Made by a program: the position numbers and the translations under genes. Positions 12,201 through 27,200 of a DNA stretch of 64,000 nt are shown one piece after another. This DNA is from Pectinophora gossypiella (lineage: Eukaryota > Arthropoda > Insecta > Lepidoptera > Gelechiidae), in NCBI RefSeq assembly GCF_024362695.1, contig NC_065433.1:3503613-3567612 (forward strand), in the 5' to 3' direction. The stretch's first letter is position 1. The number at the start of each line of letters is the position of its first letter. Under the pieces are notes generated by a model. That model was not told the DNA's origin and made no database searches. It saw only the letters and a list, made by a program, of their open reading frames with translations.

Positions 12201-15200
12201 TTTATATTCTCTTTGCCGCGGACTTTTTGGTGGGACCGGGAACGGGAAGGTTGCTTTCTTCATTGAATAATCTAAATAATCAATACGAAGTGGTGTTTTG
12301 TGGTTAATGATCACATTAGTCGGAAAACATTCCCGATAGTATTATTAAATCGGAATATTCAATAAACAAAGTGTACCTATCTATTTTCGCTTTGCGCCAA
12401 CAAGCCGCTTACTTCGTTTGGGGTTCGGAGTAGGAGTCTGCTCCGAGGGTGGGGGCTTAGGTTTCATCATTTCATTAATCATCATCAAGAAAAAAAAACA
12501 CAAGACATGGCTGTATGGGCATAGTTCCCTTTGCCTTGCCCTTTGGGAAAAAAATAAGATAAATTTTGAAATTCTTATGTATAATAAACAAACATCACAG
12601 ACATCATGACAGATCTAAAACTAAATAAAATCTTTTTTCTTTTTTCTATTTGACTTATTTATGAATTTTAATCAAGAAAACGTGATAATAAGTTCGACAG
12701 CAACCAGTTCAGGTCCCCGAAACAGCCCATTTCAGGCCGCGTATATATGGAAATACTACTTCAATACGTCCCAGCCTCGTCTTTTTTAACGTCCTCGTTA
12801 TAAAAAGACGTCCTAACCTGAACTAACTAACCTAACAATAAACACCACGCGTAAATATATGTCCAGAAATGCGCTGTGAGTCGTCTGGACTGGGCGCGAA
12901 AACAACATAGAATTCGATTAGGTGCTAAGTGTCCCGCATGCTATCACCAGCTGTCACTGACATACGTATGAAGTCCCGCGGATTTTATTGGAACTAAATG
13001 ACAAGTCATAATAATTATATGCGGATACTGCGACATCAGCGCCGTGCTTGCGGGACGTCCTGAAGCGCTATTACATCTTTCAAACGCGATGCGACAAAGT
13101 TTGAACCTACGCAATTTAGGAAAAATCTACCTTATTATTACTGTACTGTGATCGTTATTTGTAAAATCATACAATACATATACACAATATAATTATTATG
13201 ACATATTGTGGACTTTTCGGTATACCTACAAAAAAGGAACAATTCAACCATACGTTGTTTTGTTATATCTCAATGGGCTCAGGCAGCGTTTTCGCCGAAA
13301 GCTCCAAGTCGGCTATATTTGTAACGATAATTATGTTTGACATTCATCATCATTTTTGAACCATTTTATACAAAAAAAATACTTGTATAAATTATAAACC
13401 CTAAAGCACGCCCATGAATCACTCTACTCATTGGTGAAAACCGTATGAAAATCCGTTCAGTAGTTTTTTAGTTAGCCGCATGTTCACTGATGCGATTAAT
13501 GCCTCTTAGAATTTTACAAAATAAAAAATACGGAAATTACGGAAGGTACTTTAGTGCAAAGTAAATTATTGTATACTTAATTATAATATTATTGGTAAAA
13601 GTGATACTTTTTGAAAATTCCGTAACAAATAGACGGGTTCGCCAAATTCAATTGTAAAAAAAAATACAAAAAGTAAAAACAATTAAAACATGCAGTTGGG
13701 TTTGAACCGTGAACCTTAAGAATGGCGGCTACTGCTTTACCAAATGCGCCATTTAGAAGTTAGAAGTAGACTTCAAATTATGCATCTCTTTTAATAGCTA
13801 ACCTAGTTCGCATGTGTGTGTGACAGCTTCGTGTTTGTACACAAATTGAAATGACACCAACTTTTGATGCAATGTTTCAATATGATATCTTCAGTAAATA
13901 CTTCAAAATTGTAGCTTAACTTAAAGATAATGTATGTAAGATTTCGCCACCTAACATTTCACTGGGTCAGAACTCAACACTAAACGAATAAATGGAAAAA
14001 AATACGAAAACTGCAGAAGTAACGCCATCTACTGACGCAGCGTTACCTAGCTGACTAATATTTAATTGGTTTTAAACGACTAATGCTATATGTACAAAGG
14101 ACCAAAGTTCATTCAAATATAGAGCGCATTCTGTCTCCTTTATCGCACAAACAAGAAGTTAATGTTGTCAGTCACTTCTATATCATTTGTGCATAGGCAG
14201 GTAAGTGGCGCGGTAATTAGTGTAATCTATTGTTTTAAGCCTCAGTTCGCCTCTCGGCGCGATTTCGTCGTGATACCCGTACTATTCTGGCTAGCAACAA
14301 CGTCTTTCAAACTTACGAGATAGAAATAAGATAACAGGTTATATAGAACGTTATCGAGACATTCTGTGAACATGAAAAAGATTATATTATATCGTGGATT
14401 ATTGATAGATATAGTAGTTATTGTCGAGTTTCTTCAAATTTTTCAATCAAATTGTGTACAGTTTTGTAATACGTTGACTTAGTAAAATAAATATTATATT
14501 TATTATATCATAACACTTTATGACGTGAATAAGTATTAAAAGAGACATAGATAGTAAAGGTGGATGATGGTGAATGTGCAATAAAGTGTGTTTTTCGATT
14601 GATTGCTAATTCAGTGTCAGAGTTTGGGAAGTTGGGTTGGCTACTAGTCCAAACACCATCTACCCAGTGGTGCAGCGCCCCTTTCGGTTGTTTGAGAGGA
14701 GGTCTGTCCGGAGTGTGACGTATAGACGTGTTTATTTTATCTAGTAAAAATTCAACCGAATTGAGAAGTATCTTTTTTGAAGTCGGTTAATCAGTGTTGT
14801 GTACGCAGAGTGCAACGTAAGAAGAAATTGGAGCACCCGCTGGCGGCGTACCTGATCAAGCCGGTGCAGAGGATCACCAAGTACCAGCTGCTGCTCAAGG
14901 ACCTGCAGGCCTGCTGCCAGGAGGGCCAGGGCGAGATCAAGGTACAGATTTTTCATATTTGGGTGTATTTTCCAAAGTCCCCCTGTTGCGAACTCTTCGC
15001 AGATTTTATAATCTTTTTGCATGTTTTTTGTAATTATTCTTTTTTGACAACGTTTTGTATCTTGTTTTTGTTTCTTGCTTACGTCTTGTTCTTGGTGGTG
15101 AAAATACATTAAATATCTTTCTCATAAGCTAAGTATTTGTTATTTATTCATATAGTAATACAGTCCACATCATGTACACCAGCTACCATCGTAGTTCACA

Positions 15201-18200
15201 CCCCCTACTCGTAATTTCAGTAGCAAGAAATTAGGAAAACCGGACTTGTCAACTCTTCAGGTTAGTCGCGGACTCAGTGAATATGAGATAACTGTAACAT
15301 ATACGTTGACGGAATTCATTTACAATGTTCTCAACCTTATCAAATGTCAATAGAGATGATTTGACATTAAGACGCCATTATTTTATAACAATAAAATTCC
15401 AAAATGTCATAAGTTAACAGCACACGTCGAACGGATTGCATACCACCGAAATGGTTATTCTTTTATTCACTCATTCATTTTAAAATTAACATAACATCTT
15501 TCAGTCATCTGTCCCTTTCCTTTTCGGCGGGTAAGAAAATGACAGGTATTACTTAAAATAAAATTAGGTGGTATCTGCTGGAATCATAAGATAGCCCGTC
15601 TTATTTGTATTAAAGTACATCTAAAGCAGATGTTTAGCGTTACTAAACTCCGTGTAAGGCTGTGGTAGCCCAGTTGCTAAAACGCTTGCCCTTCACTTTG
15701 ACGTCGCAGGTTCGAATCTAATAATTGACGAATTTGTTTCCGAATTCATGTTTGGGTCATAATGATTACACGCGCTTAGCGGTGAAGGAAAAACATCGCG
15801 AGGAAACCCACATTCCCGAGAAATGCATTGTCGAAGGTATGTGACCTAACCTGTATTGGGCTGGTTTTCCCTTCGCGGGCTGGAAGGTCAGATAGGCAGT
15901 CGCTTCTGTAAAAACCGGACCTGTCAAATCTACAGGTTATGTAAGAGGACCAGTAGTTTTAGGCTGATGTAATGTAAAAATGTAAAAAGTTCGTTATGTA
16001 AAAATGGTCGATTCAAAGTGTAACTACGTAACCTGCTGAATAAAGATATTTTTGAATTTGAATTTGACCCTTTTGCAAAACGGGATGATGACGTATTTAA
16101 GGTTGTATTATCCATCGGCCATTTGCCTCTTCGATCTTTTGAAATTATAACATTAATTTAATTTTTATTTTGGTTATTGATGGTGTCATTAAAATCATGT
16201 TTATATATGCAAATAATTCTAGTTATAATCTATCGGGAAGTGATTGTAAATAAAAGCTACTACATTCCGATAATGGTTTTACGGCGTGTTAGTCAATAAC
16301 TATTGTTTATTATGTTACAGTTATACTGCAAACAGAATAAACAAACATAACACTAGTATTATATATTATAATAATACCCTGGGTGTATTATTATATTTGT
16401 AAAGCAAAACTGTGATTTCTATTTTCAATCTCTATTTTCAAGTCCAGAGCATTAATTATTAATCTTAATTACATATAGTAGTGTTGGTTTTTATGTGATT
16501 ACGGGTATTGTTAACGGCGACAGTCGTGTTGATTAAAATGTACGATAACACAACATTAGTACACATAGCTCTAACTAATTTTAACTAATTTAATTTGCTT
16601 CTATGCTGGACTGTAGCGATTTTTTTGCTTCCAAAATTTTTATTTGTTATTAGTTTTACAACACCAAGTGACTGAGACAATCAAGTTCATAGTACTTACA
16701 TTGTAGAGATTAAAAACAAGGCATGCGTTCAGCCGCTTATTTTCCCGAATATTTTATAAAAATTGACGAAGGAATTTTTTCCTTTCTCCAATCTTGTCTC
16801 AGGGGGCGGTTTTTTTTTGAGGTGACTTATTGTAGATTTGCCGCAGATGGCATTAACTACTTGGCCGGACAAATGGGGAGCGCTGAAGGCTCTCACCCGG
16901 TACAACGTTTAAGCCTGAGGGTGCCCAGTTGGGCGCGAACCTCTGCTCAGGGCGTCGTCTGAGAGGAAAGATGTTTGAAAGAATTAATCGACCCTAGTGG
17001 GTCGATAGCGATAAGCGCTGGTTGAGGGATCATTATGGCCTTATGAACCTGTGACGTCACACGTTCCTATTGCCATTTCTTTCTAACTCCTCGGTTTCGG
17101 ATATGCCGTTTTTTAACGAATATCGATTCTTCTTTTCACAATTGGCTATTTATACATGTCTATAAAAGATTAAATTTACCTATATCTAGACTGGTCCTAC
17201 AATTTCCTAGCCCACATGTGATGTCCATCAAAATTTATAATAAACTGGCTAACATATTAAAAGAACTAAAAGTGTCAAAATCTTTATTAAAAAATAAATG
17301 AACTAATTAATAAATGTTACTACAGCACTAGTGAATACCTTAAGGATACTGATATTACTACATATTTGAAAAGCGTCCTTTTCTCTTTTAAACTTCTATT
17401 TTGTTGTGCTCGAAAAGATCTGTGATTTGAAGCGCATATATAAATTACCAACTTGTACACTATCATAGTATGCAAATAAAGAATATTGAGTATTTTGGAA
17501 GTATACAGAAAAACGTATAGTTTTTGATGCCCTATAATATATGGGCAGTAGACTGATGGCGCTTCGTCATATAGTTTATCATACTTACATTTGAACTCTT
17601 GTTAAACGTGGCCATAGGTTGTCTTCCGATTACTTGTGGCTCTGTCTACCTCATTAGAGATAACAGGCACGAGTTTATGTACGTGTGTACGTGTCATAAA
17701 CTGCCTATATATGTCCCACTGCTGGGCACAGGCCTCCCTCAATCAACCGGAGGGGGTATGGAGCATACTCCACCACGCTGCTCCACTGCGGGTTGGTGGA
17801 GGTGTTTTTACGGCTAATAGCCGGGACCAACGGCTTAACGTGCCCTCCGAAGCACGGAATCATCTTACTTTTTCGGACAATCGGGTGATTCAAGCCTGAA
17901 AAGTCCTTACCAAACAAAAGACAGTCTCACAAAGTGATCTCGACCATGTCCCCATCGGGAATCGAACCCGGACCTCCAGATCGTGAGCCTAACGCTCTAA
18001 CCAAACTAGGAATGACAGAATGAATGGCGAAGGTTAAAAGTACGAGAGGGATAACTGATAGAACTGGAATGGTAATAGAGAACAGAATGGATGTGTAGCT
18101 TAGGCTTAGTTTAAGGAACAGTAAAGGGCATGTATGTTTAATCACCCAAACAAGGGCTCTGGCATCGTAAGCCAGGGGTAATAGGTTAAAAAAAAAACGC

Positions 18201-21200
18201 TCTAACCACTAGACCACGGAGGCTGTTATGTTATGTACGTGTAGCTGATATTATTACTTACCTACCTACAACTCTTTTTCGTTGGGTACAACTGCAAAAG
18301 CAAATAACTTTGATGCAATAAACAATGTGACAATGCAGAGTAGACGTTTTTCTTATCGCGCATAGCTTACAAAGATTACTTAAGATAAGATAAGGCTGGC
18401 AATGAGAGACTCAGCTTTGGCAGCGGGTTCAAACAGTTTAGCATACGCAACATGTTGTGCAAACATCGTAATGTAAATATATAACGATATAGTGTTTTTC
18501 TGGAATTTTGTGTTTACAAGGAAACTGTAAGTACTTGACCTTGGAACGGAACTGTCACTCTGTTATTAGTCAATACTGTCGATAAGGTTTAATTCTCTGA
18601 TTTCATTTCCTTGTGTTAAGTTATTGCTTTTCAGATCCTGACCCCTTTAACGATACCGCAAATGATTTTATTAGAAGCTATTGTTTTTAAATTGATTCCT
18701 GAAAATGTAACTCACGTCTCGGGACGGTTTATAATAGTATATTCTAATTTGGTGAATTGGACAATATTTGAAGACTCATTTTACGAAGAATATGTATGAC
18801 GTGCGTCTAAGCACATTGAGAACAAGCGGTGACCAGCCTGGCTAGGAACAAATGAAACTACCGCCGCTCATATCGGCTCGCTTAACGATGTTTTGTGTTT
18901 TGTAATGGCGTAAACCCATTACGGTTCTATCTATTCTAGATGTTTGTGCTTTGTTTGAACACAAATACGCCGGACACTGGATCTGCTGTAGATTAAACAA
19001 GTGGCGTTGCGTTTGCAGTAATTAACAATAGATTCACTTTACTTAATATTTTCCTCATCTGTGAGTCATTAGTCGCCCATATCGTGCAGTTGTCCGCGAG
19101 CCGCAGTGATCGCTGGTCTGTTCGCAGTGCAATGTAACCCACAAACATAATATAACCGTGTGATGGTGTCCAAAGCTGTAGACAGTTTGATGCTGATAAT
19201 GTTGAAGTATCTCGTGAACCAGCGCGCTAACCGTATAGAACCCCTGCCTATAAACAGCAAGAAAAATGTACGTAGTCCCAATAACTTTGAAGCAACCCTT
19301 GCTATGAAATAATTTTCCTGTTTGCGCAGACTTTGGTATAATTTAAAGTGCGATTTGCTTAGCTGTACCTGCAAAGCGATGTAAATGGTGTAAAATACGC
19401 GCGGAGGTTATCCTGTTTGCGCAATGGACTAGTGTGGATATATATGAGGTAATGTGTTTTAGGACGGGTTGGAAGTCATGCTGTCGGTGCCGAAGAAGGC
19501 GAACGACGCGATGCACCTGTCGCTCCTTGAGGGGTGCGCAGTGCCCGCGGACAGCCTGGGCGAGGTGGTGCTGCAGGACTCGTTCCACGTGTGGGACCTG
19601 CGTCAGATCATCAAGAAAGGCCGCGAGCGCAGGGTCTTCCTCTTCGACCTTCATCTGTTACTCGCCAAAGAAGTCAAAGACTCGCACGGCAAAGCCAAAT
19701 ATATCTACAAGACTAAGTTTATGGTGAGTACATGTTTTGCTATACATATATAAGTTCATGCCCGTAATCGTCATTGGTACGGGCAGAGCAACAATACACA
19801 AATGATAACTGGTAGGCTCTTGTAGCATCGGCGTTTGGCTGTAGCGTCAGCTAAAATCTCAGAAAATAAAGTTACCTCTATACCTACCTATAGCTAACTC
19901 ATCAACTCATCATATAAACAAATAAATGTACCAAACGCGTGGGAGATTTTTTGTGTTCGTCTTTATTGTATGTTTGGTTTACAAGACAGGAAGTCCCAGC
20001 GTTGCATTGTGCGTGTAGTGTTAATATTATCGTTATAGAGTGTTAAAACAGAATATACTGTTGATCAAGCCAATGTTCACACAGCATTACACTCTGCTTT
20101 CAATTTCGCCCACGACTACCCGCAAACCTGTGTTTACTTTCATGCAATTTGATCCAAGCATACCTTGCTCCCCTTACTGTTGTCCGTTCACAATTTAGTG
20201 AGTGTTAACTTCCCTGCCAGAGGGTTCTGAAATACATTCTCCTTCACATGTACGTGTAATATTAAAAACTGCAGGTTAGTAACTTCTCACTATATGCTGT
20301 ACGGGTCGTCATATCCATCTTCTCCCCTGTCTTGCTTTCTGATTCTAGCTTACGAATTAGAACCTCATTTCTACTCAGAAAGGACACAAGATAAGGCGCG
20401 CCGTAAACTTATTTTTTCTTTGTGAATGTTGTGTTGAGAGATGAAGAGTTTATGCCTTCCCTTATTGTAATACAGACGTCGGAGCTGGGCGTGACGGAAC
20501 ACATCGAGGGCGACGAGTGCAAGTTCTCGGTGTGGACGGGCCGCGAGCCGATGGCCAGCGACTGTCGCATCGTTCTCAAGGCGCCCTCCCTAGAGGTCAA
20601 GCAGACCTGGGTGCGCCGCCTCAGAGAAGTCATACAGGTACGCACTCTGCTTGGAACCCCTGAAGGATCTTTCAGCACGTAGCCATAATCGGATCTAACG
20701 CCGCCTAATTTTTCCGCTGTTAGCGACATGCGCCAATGACAGATCTTGAGAGTGATTTTGGTCTGCGAAAATATTTGTCTTCATTTAGTATATGATATGA
20801 CTCTTTATGACTTTTTTATGCAGTGTTTTAAACGACTATTACTACTTTTAAGAAGTAAAATATCCCGGAGAAAACTGTTTTTATAAATGAAGAATGTATG
20901 GAGAGGGTTTACACCACCGAGCTCCTGTCCTTATCCAAGTGACACAAGGCCCTTGTCGACCCACCACATAGCATCAACTAAACGTGATTTAACATTCGCG
21001 AGATGCGTAGTTTATGAGCAAATTATCAGAATTCATTATATAAAATAATAGAACATCTTCGATGTTGTCTGCGTATAGTTTGGTTGACCGTTCGCCTGCC
21101 ATGTACTAACGTAACAAACCTTGAAATTTAGGTTAAAATTAAGTTTGACTGTTTTGAAAATAGTACTGTTCTTTGCTGTTCTTTGCTTTACTGTTATGTA

Positions 21201-24200
21201 CTGTTATAACAAGTAAAAGAAGGAGATAGAGCTAGTTTTGGAACAGGGAAACTAAATTAAAATTAAGTTTTTCTACTCCTCTACTTTAATCTGGCATTTA
21301 AATAACCAAAAAGTCTAATATAAGTACATACATAATTAAACTCTTTGAAAAAGTGTACGCTCTATGGCCTATAAAAGCATTGTTTACAAAGTGTAACTGT
21401 ACTATAATGTCGCCAAAAAAGCATTGTTGTTGTTTTTTTTTTTTTTGACCTGGAAACTGGCACCTTTACTTTGTTTGGTGCCATAGATATACACTTCTCA
21501 TCAAAAAAATCGAAACACCTTGCAAGTTTACGTTTTGTCAGGATTATCAGAAAAATGTGTACATTTAGGAATAAATGTTAAATGTCGTTTAATAGTGAGT
21601 AATATGAGCTTATCAAATCTTAATGTTAATGTTCTAAATTTAAATGAATTTTTCATAGGTTTCGTATTTTGTTAAATGAGTCATTTTTATTCCGTATGGA
21701 GTATAAAGGAAATGGATAAAACAACACACGTAAATGAAAAAAAAAGCTAAAAAACGTTTATTTAATAACTTGTATTCCCTCCCCGAGCTCTAATTACTGC
21801 TTCCATACGGTTCTTCATCGATCGGATGAGAGTCACGATCACATGCTGTGGTATATTGTCCCATTCCTCTTGGATTGCATCTTGCAGCTGGCTAAGTGTT
21901 TCTGGTGCAGGATCTCTTGCTCGAATTCGTCTCTTTAATTCATCCCACAGATGTTCAATGGGATTCATGTCCGGGCTTCTTGCTGGCCATTCCATAATAG
22001 AGATATCGACTTCGTTAAGATAATCTCGTACGACGCCCGCGGTGTGAGCCCTAGCATTGTCGTGCATGAATATGAAGCCGTTGCCAATAAAATGTGCATA
22101 GGGCATCACATGAGGCTCGAGACACTCTTCGACGTACCGATGACAGTTTAGTGCAGGCAGACGTGGCTCAGACACGAAAGCAAGCTCTGTCTTACCGTCG
22201 GCGCTGATTCCTCGCCAAACCGTCCACGAACCGCCACCATAGCTGACCTTTTCTTCAATGCAGCATTGTGCATAGCGTTCTCCGTCTCTTCTGTAGACCT
22301 TGTTCCTTCCGTCCTTACCATACAGCATAATTTTACACTCATCAGAAAAGAGAACTTTGCTCCACTGTAGGTATGACCAATTTAGGTGCTCACGTGCAAA
22401 GTTAAGGCGCGCTCTTCGATGGTCTGCAGTTAATTTCGGCCCATTTGCTGGCTTATGCGGTACCAGTCCACCATCCTTCAACCTTCTTCTAATTGTAGAG
22501 TCACTTACAGCCACCCTTCGTACAACACGAAGCCGCTGCTGCAGTTGAAAAGCGTTAAGGCGTCGATTTCTTAAAGAAGTTGTTACAATAAATCGATCAT
22601 CTCGCTCAGAAGTGACCCGATTCCTGCCAGATCCTGAACGGCGCGTGAACAAACCAGTCTCCCGATAACGTTTATAGACTCTATGAACAGATGACAGGCT
22701 TAGATGCAGTCTTGCAGCCACAACACGCTGACTAAGGCCAGAATCCAGCAATGCCACAACTTGGGCGGCTTCTGTGGGCGAAGTATCCATACGTTTTAGA
22801 AAAAAAACCTTTTTTCAGACGTCCCAAAGTCACAGTATTGAAATAAAAAACAAAAAGTTTAAGGATAGGCGCCAATTTTTAGTTTTTAAACGCTAAATGT
22901 ACTCCAACCCTAAACACACATTTGTCTCAAAACAGTGATTCATTTCGTTTATAAGATAAACAAATGAAATTCTAATTTTGAATTTAGAATTTTCGCTTAT
23001 TACTGTAATGGCCAAACTGCCAGCTATACATTTATGTATTTTTTTTCATCGTATGAATTCTTTTTTGTGTTAAATTCGGACAGAAACAATGAAAACGGAA
23101 GTGTTTCGATTTTTTTGATGAGAAGTGTACTATAAAAAAAAAGTATACATTTGCCGCCATTTTCCCGCGCGTTGGAAAATAATTTTTATAAATAAAATTT
23201 TTCTTTGTATAATTTTTGTTTCATTTAAAATAACGTCGTCGTAGAAAAAGTATTGTATGCAACGTTGTATAACTAGGTCAAAAAATGCTCGTGGCGTCTC
23301 TTATTGCGATGTTCGCCAAGGCTCACATCGCAACTCACGCCACTCGCATTTTTTGACCCTTCTTATACAACTGTTGCATAAAATACTATTATATCTGTCG
23401 GAATAGCCATTACCTATAAGTCATAACACATGAATCAAGCTGTGGTAGTCGTAACATCCTCCACGCAAAGGACAGCTGTGTGTATTGTTTACGCAATTCA
23501 CTACGTTTTGAAGGGGAATTTAATGTGGTATTTTTGTGAACAGGAAACCTACTTCAGCGGCGTGCTGCCCCCGCGCAGCCCGGCGCGCGTGCGCCCCACC
23601 AGCTCGCAGCGATCCAGCAGGTGAGTGACGTCATTATACTCGAATAAATTGAGGAAGTACTATACTAAATACTCGTATCTCACATACTTCGGATTTTAAA
23701 GGAGGCTTAAAACGGATGATTATAATAAATAAATAATCTTAGTAGTTGGTTGCCAACTTGCCACCAACCCCCAGTGCAGCAGCATGGTGGAGTATGTTCC
23801 GTACACCCTCCGGTTGATTGAGAAGAAGCATGTGCCTATCAGTGGGACGTATATGTGTGTAGTTGGTTGTAGAGGTCAATATGTAGAAATAATTAGAAAT
23901 CATAATAGGATATGTCTTGTAAGAACCAAATCTCAATTAAAACAATGCGGATTTAATCATTGTTAAGTGTGATAGTTTTTTAGGATGTGTAAAACAACAA
24001 TCGATATTGAGGATTTTTTTTATCAAAGAATTTAAATTTTATGTAGGATATTTCGCAGTTTTCAAGGTGGGAAGCAAAATTTTGGTACTTAAAGAAAGAG
24101 GAACCATGTTACCCCGAATTTAACGTGAGCGAAGCCGTGGGCAAAAGCTAGTTAACTATGATCCAAACATGAATTATAAACCTATAAAGTCGAATTGAGC

Positions 24201-27200
24201 CAAAACTATATTCAACACGCTGAAAACAGCTATTCGTTTGTGTAAAACAACTCATTTGTTGAGTATGAATCAATCATAGTTTACGCCATGTAGTTGGGCT
24301 ATTTATTGTACATACACATAGACAAGGACGTGACTAATACCGCTATCGGAAGCAGTCAGAAGTCAGTCATAAGTCAGTTTTTAGTAATAAAGGTGATCTA
24401 TTATGAGCTGTGCTAGTGATTTGGGAGAGGTGTCGTCGAAGTGCGATGCTTCCTGGCCTAAATATCTAGTACACAAGTCCGTGTCCATCAAGAAAAATAG
24501 TATATCAAAGCATTAAAAGAAAGTTCATATTATTTGGGATCCGGTCAGGGAATTCACCCCTGCCTTAGGCTGCGTTTCCATTGACGCGGAGCTGTGCGGA
24601 GATGTGCAGGAATCGACCAATCACCGTGAAGGAGAGAGTGACAGACCGTCTTCGTTCGAACGCTGTGATTGGTCAAATCCGCACATCTCCGCTCTTCTCC
24701 GCCTATCTCCGCGTCAGTGGAAACCCGGCCAAATGCAGCTAGCTGGCTTGACCATTGTAGACCATTCATCACGTCGGTCTAACAGAAAGCTCGGACGCTT
24801 TATGCAAAATACGATGAGTAGCCGTGGTAGCCCAGTTGGTAGAACGCTTGACTCTCAATTTGAGGTCGGAGGTTCGATTCCGCCTAAACCAATGATTTTC
24901 GAATTCATGTTTGGATCGTAAATTATTATCACATGCTCAGTCGGTGAAGGAAAACATGGTGAGGAAACCCATATTCCTGAGAAATGTATTACGGAGGTAT
25001 GTGACCTAACCTATATTGGGCTGGATTACCCTTCGCGGGCTGGAAGGTCAGACAGGCAGCCGCTTCTGTAAAAACCGGACCTGTCAGATCTTCAGGTTAG
25101 GTAAGCGGACCCTGTGAAAAACGGGATAATGCTCGGGAGATGATGATAATGACGATGAGTTTTACTTTCTTGTGAATTTATTGTACGAAAACTAAAGTGG
25201 TACAATTTGTCAGGGACCTGGACGGGGAAGCAATGCTGGATGAGATCACGGAGAACCTGGACAGGAACTCGCTGGCGTCCTTCGGGAGCGGCAACACCAC
25301 TGACTCCGACAAGGTAAGTGCTCTTGCTAATATTGCCGCCAATTTATCACTTTCTTTCTTTCGATTTATATCTGTTCCTAATTCGGAAGCCAATTTTAAT
25401 TATCTATTAAATACAGTGTGTTAGTGACACCATAACGAAAAACAAAATTAGAACGTCTACTTGATTGTACTAAAAATTAAGGTAAGTGCTTTTCTTGTCG
25501 GAAATGTTTAATTAAGTTTTTGAGTTTTTGCTACACGGCAAATAGAATCTACACTACGGATACGCAACTATTCGCGTTGTTCGTTTTACATTGACGGTTT
25601 TTAGTAATGTCATTTTTATTTTCAATTTGGGTTCTATGCAGCTTGAAGCACACGGCACAATATATGCTTTATATAAGTTGTGTTTTTGTATAGATCTGTA
25701 ATGAAATATGCTATCATAACACCTTTAAAGGAAAACGTGGGCATCTTTTTGTCCATGCAGCGAAACGGAAGGAAAGGGATTAATATATACCTATTTTTTC
25801 CTTTCTGAGTTAGATTAAAAAATGCGTCCTACCTACTCCTTAAGTATGACTCGGCAAGTAACAATACTTCCTCGTAATGTATGGGTTGGCTACTATAACA
25901 GCATAGCCTACCTCGCCTCCTGTTGCTGGTCACTTTAGTCCATTTAAGCCGTTAAGGAGTGAGGGAGCGCGTGCTTACTGTCTATCTCACTCACACTCTC
26001 GTGCAAGTACGAGATACTCAACTGCGCTGCTCCACAGCGAGTTGGTAACCCAAACCCGAGTTAATTTAGATAAGAATCCAACCCAGGACTCCTGCACAGA
26101 GATAATCCAAAAGAGATTAAGTTCTTGTTATTTTTCTAAAAAACTTGTGTTAATTAATGTAGTCATCCATCATTTATTATTATCTAAGCCCTAATCCATC
26201 ACAGCGTGCGATTTCGAATTTCGATATCGCCAATCAAATTCAATTCTACTTCGCACGATTGCATTTACTTTAGGAGCACATTTGGATACATTATTTTCTT
26301 TATGTCGCATGTTTATGCGATATCGCACCGAACTGGATATAAAATATAAGCGCATAGATCTTTTTATTTTTCGTGTGGGTTGACACCTTGGTGTCAGGGT
26401 TATTATTGAGCCGCCATAGGCCTCTCACGTGGTTCATGTAATGACTACATACTATAGTGAGTAGTAGCTGATACCAACTGCTTAACGTGACTTTCGAAGC
26501 ACGGTATTGTTTTATTTTTCGTATATCCAGGCGCTGTTGGCCACCAATGTCCTTACCAGACAAATCACAGTCTAAGTGTTTTCGTTGGATGTTTTGGAAA
26601 CAAACCCCAGGACCTTCGGAGCGTTAGCCGTACGCTCAACCACTAGACTACGGAGGCTATTATCGTACTGATAGCGCATATCTATGGATTTGTGTTTCGA
26701 ATCTCGCTGGGAAGTTGCTAAATCCCTCATCTTAAGCTGATCCGTTTTCCATACAAAACTTGCTGCACTACTACAGGAAAACGGATAGAGGAATATTGTT
26801 TTAAAACCGATAAATAGTGATATTTTGGTGTATTATTTTCGTAAACTAACAAAACATACATACATAAACTCACGCCCGTAATCCCTAGTGGGGTGGGCAG
26901 AGCCACAAGTAATCAAAGACAACTTGCAGCCACTGTTGATACGATGTCGTAAGCTGGATATGATGAACCTTATGGTGATAAGGGATCAGCCTATCGCCCA
27001 TAACATTAGTCCATCATGTTAGAGGACACAATCCCTCTGTCGGTTTTTACGACATGCCCGGGAAGACAAGCAGCTGAACGTTTTCTATGTTTTTTATTTG
27101 CTCCCAGAACAGCATAGAAGCAACAAAAATTTAATAGAAACCACTAATAGAACTTTGATGCACGTTTTCAATATGATATCTAGATTAAATACTTCAAAAT

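Noticed and set aside
24822..24895. tRNA gene candidate with tggtagcccagttggtagaa and ggttcgattcc
   Set aside because: Same reason: head of SINE-T, repeated at 15655 with its body.
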